Assembly: GCA_019359635.1 (NCBI GenBank)
Contig: JAHHGY010000014.1
Coordinates: forward strand, 1 to 59,482
From: Chroococcus sp. CMT-3BRIN-NPC107
GTDB lineage: Bacteria > Cyanobacteriota > Cyanobacteriia > Cyanobacteriales > Chroococcidiopsidaceae
Direction: 5' to 3'
DNA length: 59,482 nt
The first letter of the stretch is position 1; the number at the start of each line of letters is the position of its first letter. The translations under genes and the position numbers were made by a program. The notes below the pieces were generated by a model. That model saw only the letters and a list, made by a program, of their open reading frames with translations. It was not told the origin of the DNA and made no database searches. Shown here piece after piece: positions 51,889-59,482 of the stretch.

Positions 51889-54210
51889 ATGACAACTACA
51901 GATTTTTTCAGCCATCTTAACCCCAGCCAACGCCAATCAGTAGAGCATTATTGCGGTGCTTTATTGGTAGTTGCAGGTGCGGGTTCGGGCAAAACTAGAG
52001 CGCTTACTTATCGAATTTCTAATTTAATTTTGAAGCATCGAGTAGATCCCGAAAATATCTTAGCGGTTACTTTTACCAACAAAGCCGCACGGGAGATGAA
52101 AGATCGAATTCAAAAGTTATTTGCCGAACAATTGGCTATTACCAACTATGGTAAGCCTTTAGAGCAATTGCCACCAAGTCAACAAGTTCAATTGCGATCG
52201 CACGTTTACAAAGAATATATCAAAAACCTTTGGGTGGGGACGTTTCACAGCCTTTTGTCTCGCATCTTGCGCTACGACATTGAGAAATACCAAGATGAAA
52301 AAGGGCGTAAGTGGAACCGGAATTTTTCTATTTTTGATGAAGCCGACGCGCAAGGATTAGTTAAAAAAATTGTCACTACAAAGCTAAACTTGGATGACAA
52401 AAAGTTTGAACCTCGTTCAGTTCGCTATGCGATTAGTAACGCCAAAAACCAAGGAATTACACCGCAAGATTTTGAACAAGATCAGCCAAATTATCGCGGG
52501 CGGGTGATTGCTGAAGTTTATAGTCATTACCAAGATCAATTAGCAGAAAATAATGCTTTAGATTTTGACGATTTGATCTTAATTCCAGTTAAGTTATTTG
52601 AGCAAAACGAGCAGGTATTAAGTTACTGGCACAGAAAGTTTAGACATATTTTAGTTGATGAATATCAAGATACAAATAGGATTCAATACGATCTAATTCG
52701 GCTACTCGTAACGAATGGAGAAACAGATAAAAGTAAATGGAATTGGCAAAACCGCTCAGTTTTTGTAGTAGGCGATGCCGATCAATCTATATACAGTTTC
52801 CGCATGGCAGATTTTACAATTTTGCTAGAGTTTCAGAACAATTTTGGCGATGGTTTGCCCGATGACGATACGCGTACAATGGTCAAGTTAGAAGAAAATT
52901 ATCGCTCTAGAGATAATATTTTAGAAGCGGCTAACGAACTCATTTCAAATAATACCCAACGCATTGATAAAGTTCTCAAGCCTACTAGGGGTGCTGGAGA
53001 AGAAATCTATATTTATAGAGCAGAAGATGAAACAGTTGAAGCTGATTTTGTAGTCAATCAAATTAGGACTTTAGAAAGTAAACACTCAGAAATGCACTGG
53101 GGTAGTTTTGCTGTTTTGTATCGAACTAACGCCCAATCGCGTCCTTTTGAAGAATTGCTAGTCCGGCGGGGGATTCCTTATACAATTGTGGGCGGTTTGA
53201 AGTTTTACGATCGCAAAGAAATTAAAGATATACTAGGCTACTTGAGAGCGATCGCAAATCCTGCCGATACGGTAAGTTTATTGCGAGTAATCAACACTCC
53301 CCGGCGCGGAATTGGCAAAGCTACTATAGACAATCTCGTTAAAGCTTCCCAAGAACTAGGTTTACCACTATGGGAAATATTAAGCGATGAAACTTCTGTA
53401 AATACTTTAGCTGGGCGTTCGGCAAAAGGCGTAAATAATTTTGCGCGGATAATTAGCACTTGGCAAGCCCAAGTAGATACAGCGTCACCCTCAGAGATTG
53501 TGCAAGGGGTTTTAGAAGAATCAGGTTATGTCAAAGACTTACAAAATCAAGGGACAGATGAAAGTTTAGATCGTCTCCAAAACGTCCAAGAACTTTATAA
53601 CGCGGTACGTCAATTTGAAGAAGAAACCGAAGAACCAAATCTTGGCTCTTTTCTAGCAAGTACAGCTTTAACTTCTGACTTAGATAACTTAAAAGAAGGA
53701 CAGACTGCTGTCTCTTTACTAACATTACACGCTTCTAAAGGTCTAGAGTTTCCAGTAGTATTTTTAGTCGGATTAGAACAAGGTTTATTTCCTAATTTCC
53801 GTTCGCTAAACGATCCGGCATCTTTGGAAGAAGAACGACGATTGTGTTACGTTGGCATAACTCGCGCTGAAGAAAGATTATATATTTCTCACGCCCGCGA
53901 ACGTCGTTTGTATGGTAATCGGGAAAGCGCAGTTCCATCGCAGTTTTTGGCTGAGTTACCAGAGGAATTAATAACAGCAAAAAAAGAAACGCGGGTAGCG
54001 ACAAAACAGCCTTTAAGTGCGCGTACTACAAGCTCTAAAAATCAAATTTGGCAAGTAGGCGATCGCATTTTACACAAAAGTTTTGGCATTGGGGAGATTA
54101 CGCATATTTTAGGTTCTGGGAGCAAGATATCATTAGCGATCGCATTTCCGAGCTTAAATCAAAAGAAAATCATCGATCCGAGAATTGCTCAATTAGAAAA
54201 AGTAAATTAG
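51889..54210 (+). CDS. pcrA: ATP-dependent DNA helicase PcrA/UvrD
   Basis: The 773-residue superfamily 1A helicase has motif I AGAGSGKTRAL at 29-39, motif Ia FTNKAAREMKDRI, motif II VDEYQDTNRIQYDLI near 258, motif III VVGDADQSIYSFRMAD near 292, motif V TLHASKGLEFPVVFLVGLEQ and motif VI YVGITRAEERLYISHA. The C-terminal ~60 residues have the PcrA tudor-like end (VGDRILHKSFGIGEI). It unwinds DNA during repair and removes RecA. The upstream 56-bp gap carries the palindrome noted above. It ends immediately before a convergent Uma2 gene. Confidence 0.95.
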   Translation: MTTTDFFSHLNPSQRQSVEHYCGALLVVAGAGSGKTRALTYRISNLILKHRVDPENILAVTFTNKAAREMKDRIQKLFAEQLAITNYGKPLEQLPPSQQVQLRSHVYKEYIKNLWVGTFHSLLSRILRYDIEKYQDEKGRKWNRNFSIFDEADAQGLVKKIVTTKLNLDDKKFEPRSVRYAISNAKNQGITPQDFEQDQPNYRGRVIAEVYSHYQDQLAENNALDFDDLILIPVKLFEQNEQVLSYWHRKFRHILVDEYQDTNRIQYDLIRLLVTNGETDKSKWNWQNRSVFVVGDADQSIYSFRMADFTILLEFQNNFGDGLPDDDTRTMVKLEENYRSRDNILEAANELISNNTQRIDKVLKPTRGAGEEIYIYRAEDETVEADFVVNQIRTLESKHSEMHWGSFAVLYRTNAQSRPFEELLVRRGIPYTIVGGLKFYDRKEIKDILGYLRAIANPADTVSLLRVINTPRRGIGKATIDNLVKASQELGLPLWEILSDETSVNTLAGRSAKGVNNFARIISTWQAQVDTASPSEIVQGVLEESGYVKDLQNQGTDESLDRLQNVQELYNAVRQFEEETEEPNLGSFLASTALTSDLDNLKEGQTAVSLLTLHASKGLEFPVVFLVGLEQGLFPNFRSLNDPASLEEERRLCYVGITRAEERLYISHARERRLYGNRESAVPSQFLAELPEELITAKKETRVATKQPLSARTTSSKNQIWQVGDRILHKSFGIGEITHILGSGSKISLAIAFPSLNQKKIIDPRIAQLEKVN

Positions 54211-54813
54211 TTACCAGATTTTCGCCATTTGTAGCACAAACCCCGGTAATTCTGGATCTCCGCTCACGGATTTAGGATTATCTAACATTTCTGCTTCCCG
54301 ATTAGGACGATAAATATAAACTTTTTGATTTTGGCGATCAATTAACCAACCTAAGGATGCACCATTATCTATATATTCCTGCATTTTGGCTTGTAAGTTT
54401 TTTAGAGTATCGCTTTTAGAACGCAATTCAATGGCAAAATCAGGACAAATTGGCGCAAAAGAGGCTTTTTGCTGTTCTGTTAGCGCATTCCAGCGTTCTA
54501 GTTTAATCCACGAGGTATCGGGAGAGCGGATTGCACCATTGGGTAAGGTAAAGCCTGCGCTAGAGTCAAAAGTTTCGCCTGTACCCTCTTTATCTGCCCA
54601 ATTTGACAGTTGTTGACTAATTTTAAGGTTACGATTACCTGTATCTGAAAAAGCTGGCGGCATAACAATTACTTCTCCATTAGCGGTACGCTCAATGCGT
54701 AAATCTCGATTTTCCTGACAGAATTCATAAAACTGTTCTGTCGTCATCGATTCGCTTCCGGGAAGAATTACCGATAGCAAAGTGCTTTCGCTTTGAATTA
54801 GTAAGGTAGTCAT
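54211..54813 (-). CDS. Uma2-family (DUF820) putative endonuclease
   Basis: The 200-residue protein has the PD-(D/E)xK-like core of Uma2: GAIRSPDTSWIKLERWNAL near 92-110, FAPICPDFAIELRSKSDTLK near 118-137 with the active-site D and E, and YIDNGASLGWLIDRQNQKVY near 145. These nuclease-fold proteins are greatly expanded in cyanobacteria and their target is unknown. The stop codon abuts that of pcrA. It is divergent from a second Uma2 gene at 54910. Confidence 0.85.
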   Translation of the reverse strand: MTTLLIQSESTLLSVILPGSESMTTEQFYEFCQENRDLRIERTANGEVIVMPPAFSDTGNRNLKISQQLSNWADKEGTGETFDSSAGFTLPNGAIRSPDTSWIKLERWNALTEQQKASFAPICPDFAIELRSKSDTLKNLQAKMQEYIDNGASLGWLIDRQNQKVYIYRPNREAEMLDNPKSVSGDPELPGFVLQMAKIW

Positions 54814-54909
54814 GCTTTATTCACAGTAAGTACAGACTACTTAAAGTTTATCTGGTTTTAATTTTAGTAAAATAGGTAATGATTGGGGTGGTATAACCAA
54901 AGAAACGCC

Positions 54910-55545
54910 ATGTTTGCGATCGTTTCACCTGAAAAAATCCACTTACCACCTGGTAGCTTGTTGCGAATGCCTGCAACTTGGGAAAACTACCAAAGATTAT
55001 GTCAGCAACGCGGCGATAATTCCATTCCTCGTATCAAGTATCGTACTGGAGAAGTTTTACTAATGTCTCCACTTCCCAAACATGGACGGGATGCTAGTCT
55101 TATTGCCGATATTATCAAAGTTTTACTTGATTTCAACAAACTGGAATACGATTCTTTTACACCTGTAACAATGGAACTTCCCGCCGAAAGTGGAATTGAG
55201 CCAGACTACTGTTTTTATATTGACAACTGGGAAGCAGCATCGGGCAAAGAACGTATTGATTGGCGTGTCGATCCTCCCCCGGATTTAGTGCTAGAAATTG
55301 ATGTCACAAGTTACACGCAGATAGATGATTATTTACCTTATCGAGTTCCTGAAGTTTGGCTATTTCGACAAGATAGGTTAGGTATTTATCAGCTACAAGA
55401 AACAGAATATTTGCGCTCTGCTCACAGTCGATATTTTCCGGAACTCGATATTCAACAGTTAGTTATTAAATATAGACAAATTGCCTACGATCGCAATACA
55501 AGCACAGCAATTCGTCAATTAAGGCAACAATTAGCTCAACACTAA
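54910..55545 (+). CDS. Uma2-family (DUF820) putative endonuclease
   Basis: Starting at ATG 54910 gives 211 residues (MFAIVSPEKIHLPPGSLLRM). Core features are YRTGEVLLMSPLPKHGRDAS near 46-65, GIEPDYCFYIDNWEAASGK near 96, and PPDLVLEIDVTSYTQIDDYL near 125-144, with the catalytic D and E. It differs clearly from the paralogue at 54211. It ends convergently, overlapping the ribulokinase-like gene by 4 bp. Function is unknown. Confidence 0.85.
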   Translation: MFAIVSPEKIHLPPGSLLRMPATWENYQRLCQQRGDNSIPRIKYRTGEVLLMSPLPKHGRDASLIADIIKVLLDFNKLEYDSFTPVTMELPAESGIEPDYCFYIDNWEAASGKERIDWRVDPPPDLVLEIDVTSYTQIDDYLPYRVPEVWLFRQDRLGIYQLQETEYLRSAHSRYFPELDIQQLVIKYRQIAYDRNTSTAIRQLRQQLAQH

Positions 55546-56786
55546 TTGTTTTTTGCTAATAATGCCGTACCATAAGCGGCGGCGGTGTGAATAGGAGAGA
55601 GCATTGGAACTTGGAGATAGAATCCGCGTATCCTTGTCCAAACAGCATTTTTTGCCCCACCACCCGCCGTATAAACGCAAGTTAATTTATCTGCGCCTAA
55701 TTGCTGCAATAGTTCGTAACCCCGCGATTCAATTCGAGCAATACTTTCTAGCAAACCATGTAAAAACTCTACATCGCTATCTGGGCGCGGTTCTAGACGC
55801 GGTGGTAAGAGAGGATCGTTAATCGGAAAGCGATCGCCCATTTTTAACAAGGGATAATAATCAAGGCTGGTTGTATCTGCCTCTATTTGGCTGCTGAGGC
55901 TTACTAACTCTGTATCCGTGAAAAAATGCCTCAACACCGCACCACCTGTATTAGAAGCGCCACCCGTTAGCCATAAATCCCCCAAACGATGGCTATAAAT
56001 TCCCAACTCTGCATTTTCTACGCGAGTGCGGCTTAGTAGTTTAAGTACCAGCGTAGAGCCTAAAGAAGTCACCGCTTCCCCCGGATTTTTAGCTCCACTA
56101 GCCAAAAATGCCGCAATGCTATCGGTTGTACCTGCACAAACTAGGCAATCGTTCCGCAAACCCAAAGTTTGATTAATGGCTGGCGTAACTTCTCCTATGG
56201 GCTTACCAGGCGCTAAAACTTGAGGCAATAACGGCATTACAGCTAAATTCGTTAACCAAGCTGGATAGGTTAACTTTTCTACGTCATAACCCAGCTTTAA
56301 AGCGTTGTGATAGTCGCTAATTCCTAATTTGCCGTGCAATAAATAAGCCAAATAATCAGCTTGATGAAGTAAATATCGCCCTTGATTAAAAAAGGGTTGT
56401 TTGCTCATCCACAGCAGTTTAGCGAGGCTAGAAGTGGCGCTGAGGACAATATTGTTAGCAGGTGCGATCGCCTGCAATTTTTCCAATACCTCAACTCCGC
56501 GCCCATCGTTGTACAACAAAGGTTTATCTATAACGTTTCCTAGCTGATCGCAGAGCATTACAGTGGAGGAAGTGCCATTGATTGCGATCGCTTTAATCTC
56601 GGCGCGTAACTCGTAAGGTAGCCGTGCAATGAGGTTAAATAACGCCTTTTTCCACATATCAATCCAAGATTCCGGCGGCGCTATTTCAAAAAATTGCTCA
56701 ACTTCTGCCCTAATAATACTTGCTTCATCAATCACAACTGCTCTTGCGCCGGATGTTCCGAAGTCTATACCCAAGTAAAAATTCAT
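55542..56786 (-). CDS. FGGY-family carbohydrate kinase, D-ribulose kinase-like
   Basis: Starting at ATG 56786 (MNFYLGIDFGTSGARAVVI) gives 414 residues. The ATPase fold of FGGY kinases is seen in LGIDFGTSGARA, AIAINGTSSTVMLCDQLGN near 68, the substrate-site KPLLYNDGRG near 95, CAGTTDSIAAFLASGA near 217 and CVYTAGGGAKNAVWTRIRGF near 370. Length and sequence fit the short cyanobacterial/plant group shown to act on D-ribulose, rather than classic xylulokinase (~500 residues). That specificity is inferred. A TTG four codons upstream is an alternative start. Confidence 0.8.
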   Translation of the reverse strand: MNFYLGIDFGTSGARAVVIDEASIIRAEVEQFFEIAPPESWIDMWKKALFNLIARLPYELRAEIKAIAINGTSSTVMLCDQLGNVIDKPLLYNDGRGVEVLEKLQAIAPANNIVLSATSSLAKLLWMSKQPFFNQGRYLLHQADYLAYLLHGKLGISDYHNALKLGYDVEKLTYPAWLTNLAVMPLLPQVLAPGKPIGEVTPAINQTLGLRNDCLVCAGTTDSIAAFLASGAKNPGEAVTSLGSTLVLKLLSRTRVENAELGIYSHRLGDLWLTGGASNTGGAVLRHFFTDTELVSLSSQIEADTTSLDYYPLLKMGDRFPINDPLLPPRLEPRPDSDVEFLHGLLESIARIESRGYELLQQLGADKLTCVYTAGGGAKNAVWTRIRGFYLQVPMLSPIHTAAAYGTALLAKNN

Positions 56787-56892
56787 TTTTTGTTTCAACT
56801 TGTTACAAGATATTCCTCTAATTAGGCAATGTAGCCGAAAGTAAGGAACGATTTATAAAAGAGAAATCCGTTCATATGCGAGGGTTTAAACC

Positions 56893-56991
56893 ATGTCTTC
56901 TATATCTGACATCCAAATCTATGCAGCGCTGCTTGTTGCATTAATTCCTGGAGTTTTGGCTTTGCGCTTGTCAACAGAACTCTATAAGTAA
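56893..56991 (+). CDS. psaM: Photosystem I reaction centre subunit XII (PsaM)
   Basis: This 32-residue gene reads MSSISDIQIYAALLVALIPG and then VLALRLSTELYK. The single membrane helix and the terminal RLSTELYK are diagnostic of PsaM, a peripheral trimer-side subunit of photosystem I. The ATG is ~100 bp downstream of the divergent kinase gene. Upstream sequence GTAAGGAACGATTTATAAAAG may include its promoter, but no ribosome binding site is clear. It stands alone, apart from other psa genes, as is usual in cyanobacteria. Confidence 0.93.
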   Translation: MSSISDIQIYAALLVALIPGVLALRLSTELYK

Positions 56992-57020
56992 AGTTGCGCT
57001 TGTAAAATCAAACTAAAAAA

Positions 57021-57054
57021 GTGAAGGGCAATAGCTAAACCTTTTGCCCTTCAC
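57021..57054. terminator. Hairpin after psaM
   Basis: GTGAAGGGCA (57021-57030) and TGCCCTTCAC (57045-57054) form a perfect 10-bp stem with a 14-nt loop. It lies 30 bp past psaM, consistent with a 3' end for that transcript. The run of A before it means the T tract is on the minus strand, so it would work as a Rho-independent terminator best for a leftward transcript. Confidence 0.65.
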
Positions 57055-57074
57055 CTGCAACTAATTTTAAACAG

Positions 57075-58403
57075 ATGTCAGCCCAGCTAAAAGCTTTTCG
57101 TTGCTCCTTTTTGGACTTTATAGAAGATCCATTTTATACAAGCGAACTAGAGAGCGTTCGTTATATTGCAGATGGTTTGTTAGTTATCGAAAATGGTTTA
57201 GTCAAAGAACTAAGAGATTATGGGAGTTTACAGGCTAAATATGTAGGAATTGAAATAGTTTCCTATCCTGGAATGCTGATTATGCCAGGGTTTATCGACA
57301 CTCATATTCATTTCCCGCAAACAGAAGTACTCGCATCTTACGGCGAACAACTGCTGGAATGGTTGCATAAGTATATCTTTCCCACCGAAAGAAAGTTTCA
57401 AGAATTTGCCTATGCTCAAAAAGTGGCGGCAATTTTCCTTGATGAACTACTCAAAAATGGTACAACCACAGCCTTAGTATTTGCGGCGGTTTATCCTGAA
57501 TCTGTGGAGGCTTTTTTTACTGAAGCTCATCGTCGCAACTTACGGGCAATTTCTGGTAAAGTAATGATGGATAGAAACGCACCAGATTTTCTCGTCGATA
57601 CTCCCGAAACTTCTTACCAACAAAGCAAGCAATTAATTGAAAAATGGCACAAAAACGGGCGTTTACTTTACGCTGTAACTCCTCGTTTTGCCGTAACTTC
57701 CAGCGTTGAACAATTAAGAGTCGCAAGTAGACTATTAGATGAGTTTCCCGATGTTTATTTGCATACTCATTTATCCGAGAATATAGACGAAATTGCTTTA
57801 GTTGGGCAGCTTTTCCCCGAAAATGAGGGTTATTTAAATGTATATGATCGCGCGGGATTAGTGAGAAACCGCTCTATATTCGCTCATGGCGTTCATTTAA
57901 CCGATGCGGAATTTGCGCGATTGTCTGAAGCAAAAAGTGCGATCGCCTTTTGTCCAACTTCTAACTTGTTTTTGGGTAGCGGATTATTTAAACTAGAAAA
58001 AGCCAAGTCTAGAGAGCATCCCGTTAAATTGGGTTTAGGTACAGATGTAGGCGCGGGGACGAGTTTTTCGTTGCTGCAAACGGCGGGTGAAGCTTACAAA
58101 GTTGCTCAACTGCGAAAACAAAAACTATCTCCTTTTCAGGCTTTGTTTTTAGCTACTTTGGGCGGCGCAAGAGCATTAGCGTTAGAAGACAAAATCGGCA
58201 ACTTTGAAGTCGGGAAAGAAGCAGATTTTATTGTGATAGATCCAAGATCCACAGAACTTTTAGCTTTTCGTAACGCTGAAGCTACAGCCACAACCTTAGA
58301 GCAATTAGCAGCAAAAGTATTTACCTTAATGGTGGTAGGAAGCGATCGCTCTATTTGTGCTACTTATATTCTAGGAAACCTAGCTTACGAACGCCCTAAT
58401 TAG
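57075..58403 (+). CDS. guaD: Guanine deaminase
   Basis: The 442-residue amidohydrolase has the metal-binding MPGFIDTHIHFPQTEVLASY near 71-90, HLSENIDEIALV near 235, FAHGVHLTDAEFARL near 270, and GLGTDVGAGTSFSLLQTAGE near 325 with the metal-binding Asp. FPQTE and CPTSNLFLGSGLF are hallmarks of guanine deaminase, which converts guanine to xanthine for purine salvage. C-terminal KEADFIVID completes the composite domain. It starts 20 bp after the psaM hairpin; no other purine genes are near. Confidence 0.92.
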   Translation: MSAQLKAFRCSFLDFIEDPFYTSELESVRYIADGLLVIENGLVKELRDYGSLQAKYVGIEIVSYPGMLIMPGFIDTHIHFPQTEVLASYGEQLLEWLHKYIFPTERKFQEFAYAQKVAAIFLDELLKNGTTTALVFAAVYPESVEAFFTEAHRRNLRAISGKVMMDRNAPDFLVDTPETSYQQSKQLIEKWHKNGRLLYAVTPRFAVTSSVEQLRVASRLLDEFPDVYLHTHLSENIDEIALVGQLFPENEGYLNVYDRAGLVRNRSIFAHGVHLTDAEFARLSEAKSAIAFCPTSNLFLGSGLFKLEKAKSREHPVKLGLGTDVGAGTSFSLLQTAGEAYKVAQLRKQKLSPFQALFLATLGGARALALEDKIGNFEVGKEADFIVIDPRSTELLAFRNAEATATTLEQLAAKVFTLMVVGSDRSICATYILGNLAYERPN

Positions 58404-58514
58404 TTTTTCAACGCCGATTCCAACAACGGATAAAAGTTTATTATGTTTACTATTGAGGGTATAGGTTCGGTAAATACATCAATTGACACAGCAAATAACA
58501 TCAATGTTAGTACA

Positions 58515-59338
58515 CTAGCTAATTTGTGATAGTTCTTTAGCTTTCTTTAATAGTAATTCAGCCCTGGAGGTCAAAAAACATTCATAATCATCTGTAAATA
58601 CATTATCTGGGCAAAAATGTGTTATTAGTATTTTGTCCATAATTTGATTATCAGTGGGCATTTCTGCCCTATATTTGCTAGGTGGTTGAGCTTTAATTTT
58701 GTTGTTATCGCTTCTGGCAAGTACTGAAAAATTGGCTAGGCAACTAATTTGTTCATCTTTATACTTGTTCCCGAAGCTCTCTAAGTAGGCTTTAGGAAAT
58801 ATATGATGAACTCTTTTCGATTGCCTTGAGATAAAACTTGCTGTAAGGATATATTTGTACCCTGAATAAAGTTTAAAGGCTTACCTTGTGCCAAAAGGAG
58901 AATAAACGTTTTAGTTACAACTGAAGACATCCGAAAGACATTTTTAAGAAACAAATCAGTGTCTAAAGATACATCATATTCTCCTAGCTTATGAGGCCTA
59001 CCAGTTTTAAGTTTCTGCACTTCTCCTAAATCTATATCAGTACTCTTAGCCCCTCCTCTTGCATATCTCTGAGAAAAACACGCACGCCAAAACCACTTTT
59101 TAATAACTTCATATTGCTCTTGAGGAATAGGAGGCGGTTGTTTTTGAGATGAAGCAAAGAACGATACTAAAACAGTTAAGATATTCTCCATAGGTAAAGG
59201 TTTTAGGGAGAAAATACTTAAGTCAGTTTTTAAAAAGTCTATAGCTCTAAATATACCTGTCCGAATTTCATCAAACTTTTGCCGTACTTCACTACCAGGA
59301 AGATTCAAAAAATCCTCTGGGGTAGCACTATTCATCAC
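58515..59338 (-). pseudogene. Remnant of a GmrSD-like restriction protein (DUF262/DUF1524), truncated and frameshifted
   Basis: The minus-strand frame 59338-58781 encodes the middle part of a DUF262-type protein (KKWFWRACFSQRYARGGAKS, NISLQQVLSQGNRKEF) and stops early. Shifting frame at 58808-58810 restores HHIFPKAYLESFGNKYKDEQ, the His-rich HNH-like motif of DUF1524, and continues to LLLKKAKELSQIS with a stop at 58515-58517. One missing base explains both halves. The N-terminal DUF262 ParB/NTPase domain (~300 residues) is absent: an in-frame stop at 59369 separates it from the preceding open frame. GmrSD proteins cleave modified phage DNA; this copy looks dead. Confidence 0.75.
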
Positions 59339-59368
59339 TACCGCAGAACAACACTTTATACCAATTCT

Positions 59369-59482
59369 TTATAAAGCTGCGCCAAACAAAGCTTCAAGAA
59401 TGAAATCATAAGAAGTGAGAGAAGCAATCGTTTCTGGTGTAATTGTTTCTAGCACCTGGGTTAACTTCTGTTGTAATTGAGC
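59369..59482 (-). CDS. C-terminal fragment of an unidentified gene (cut by window edge)
   Basis: The last 37 residues of a minus-strand frame read AQLQQKLTQVLETITPETIA and then SLTSYDFILEALFGAAL before a TAA. It is helical and might be the end of a large defence or ATPase protein, but nothing diagnostic is visible. It could also be the displaced front of the adjacent remnant gene, since the two are in the same frame with only the stop between them. Confidence 0.45.
   Translation of the reverse strand, partial: AQLQQKLTQVLETITPETIASLTSYDFILEALFGAAL

Noticed and set aside
1-59482. CRISPR array
   Set aside because: No regularly spaced direct repeats of 23-47 bp were seen; the repeats found are hairpins, HIP1 sites and coding tandem repeats.

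Overview
The window comes from an oxygenic cyanobacterium. It carries photosystem I subunit PsaM, phycobiliprotein lyases (CpcT-type and CpcS/CpeS-type), flavodiiron proteins, a CO2-uptake NDH-1 module with CupB, a carboxysomal-type beta-carbonic anhydrase and a CruA/CruP-type FAD protein. The palindrome GCGATCGC (HIP1) is scattered through genes and spacers, as is typical of this phylum. The composition is moderately AT-rich. I cannot fix the genus; a Chroococcidiopsis/Gloeocapsa/Nostoc-type genome is a guess. Most of the window is chromosomal core, with accessory or decaying material at both edges.

Layout. 1-1041: the 3' end of an IS4-like transposase next to a TPR gene that appears to have lost its start. 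1083-2843 (minus): rpsP - KH-domain RNA-binding protein - phoH. 3163-8435 (plus): an RppA/RppB-like two-component pair, a secreted Pro/Thr-repeat protein, an APC permease and a lipobox-bearing methyltransferase; near-identical 11-bp-spaced direct repeats precede two of these genes. 8589-16101: light-harvesting and photoprotection genes, namely a cpcT-type lyase, a canonical flavodiiron gene, a PsiE-like membrane protein, a non-canonical flavodiiron gene (flv4-sll0218-flv2 architecture) and a CpcS/CpeS lyase. 16291-20366: the translation block rplS - tRNA-Trp - secE - nusG - rplK - rplA - L10 leader - rplJ - rplL.

20365-22038 is a Ser/Thr kinase. 22602-27831 is the carbon-concentrating cluster ndhF4-ndhD4-cupB followed closely by a ccaA-type carbonic anhydrase. 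27973-33232: CruA/CruP-like protein, a small conserved protein, PAP2 phosphatase, NDH-2 and DoxX, ended by a hairpin holding the stop codons of two convergent genes. 33548-41733 is mostly envelope: TPR protein, TolC-type outer-membrane factor with an Asn/Ser repeat loop, ABC1 kinase, GDP-mannose pyrophosphorylase, LCP glycan ligase and a pentapeptide protein. 41777-47332 (minus) is pilM-N-O-Q. 47454-58403 holds single genes: an orphan solute-binding lipoprotein, a frameshifted DUF1232 gene, a serine hydrolase, a Ca2+/H+ antiporter, PcrA helicase, two divergent Uma2 genes, a D-ribulose-kinase-like protein, psaM and guanine deaminase. 58515-59482 is the remnant of a GmrSD-like (DUF262/DUF1524) restriction gene and the tail of an unidentified gene.

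Together the photosynthesis-linked genes cover antenna assembly, relief of excess electrons to O2, and inorganic carbon uptake. The most unusual observations are: two shared candidate response-regulator sites, two broken genes that rejoin with a single base, a dispersed ~85-bp intergenic repeat, a terminator-like hairpin inside the flavodiiron cluster, and a methyltransferase that appears to be a lipoprotein.
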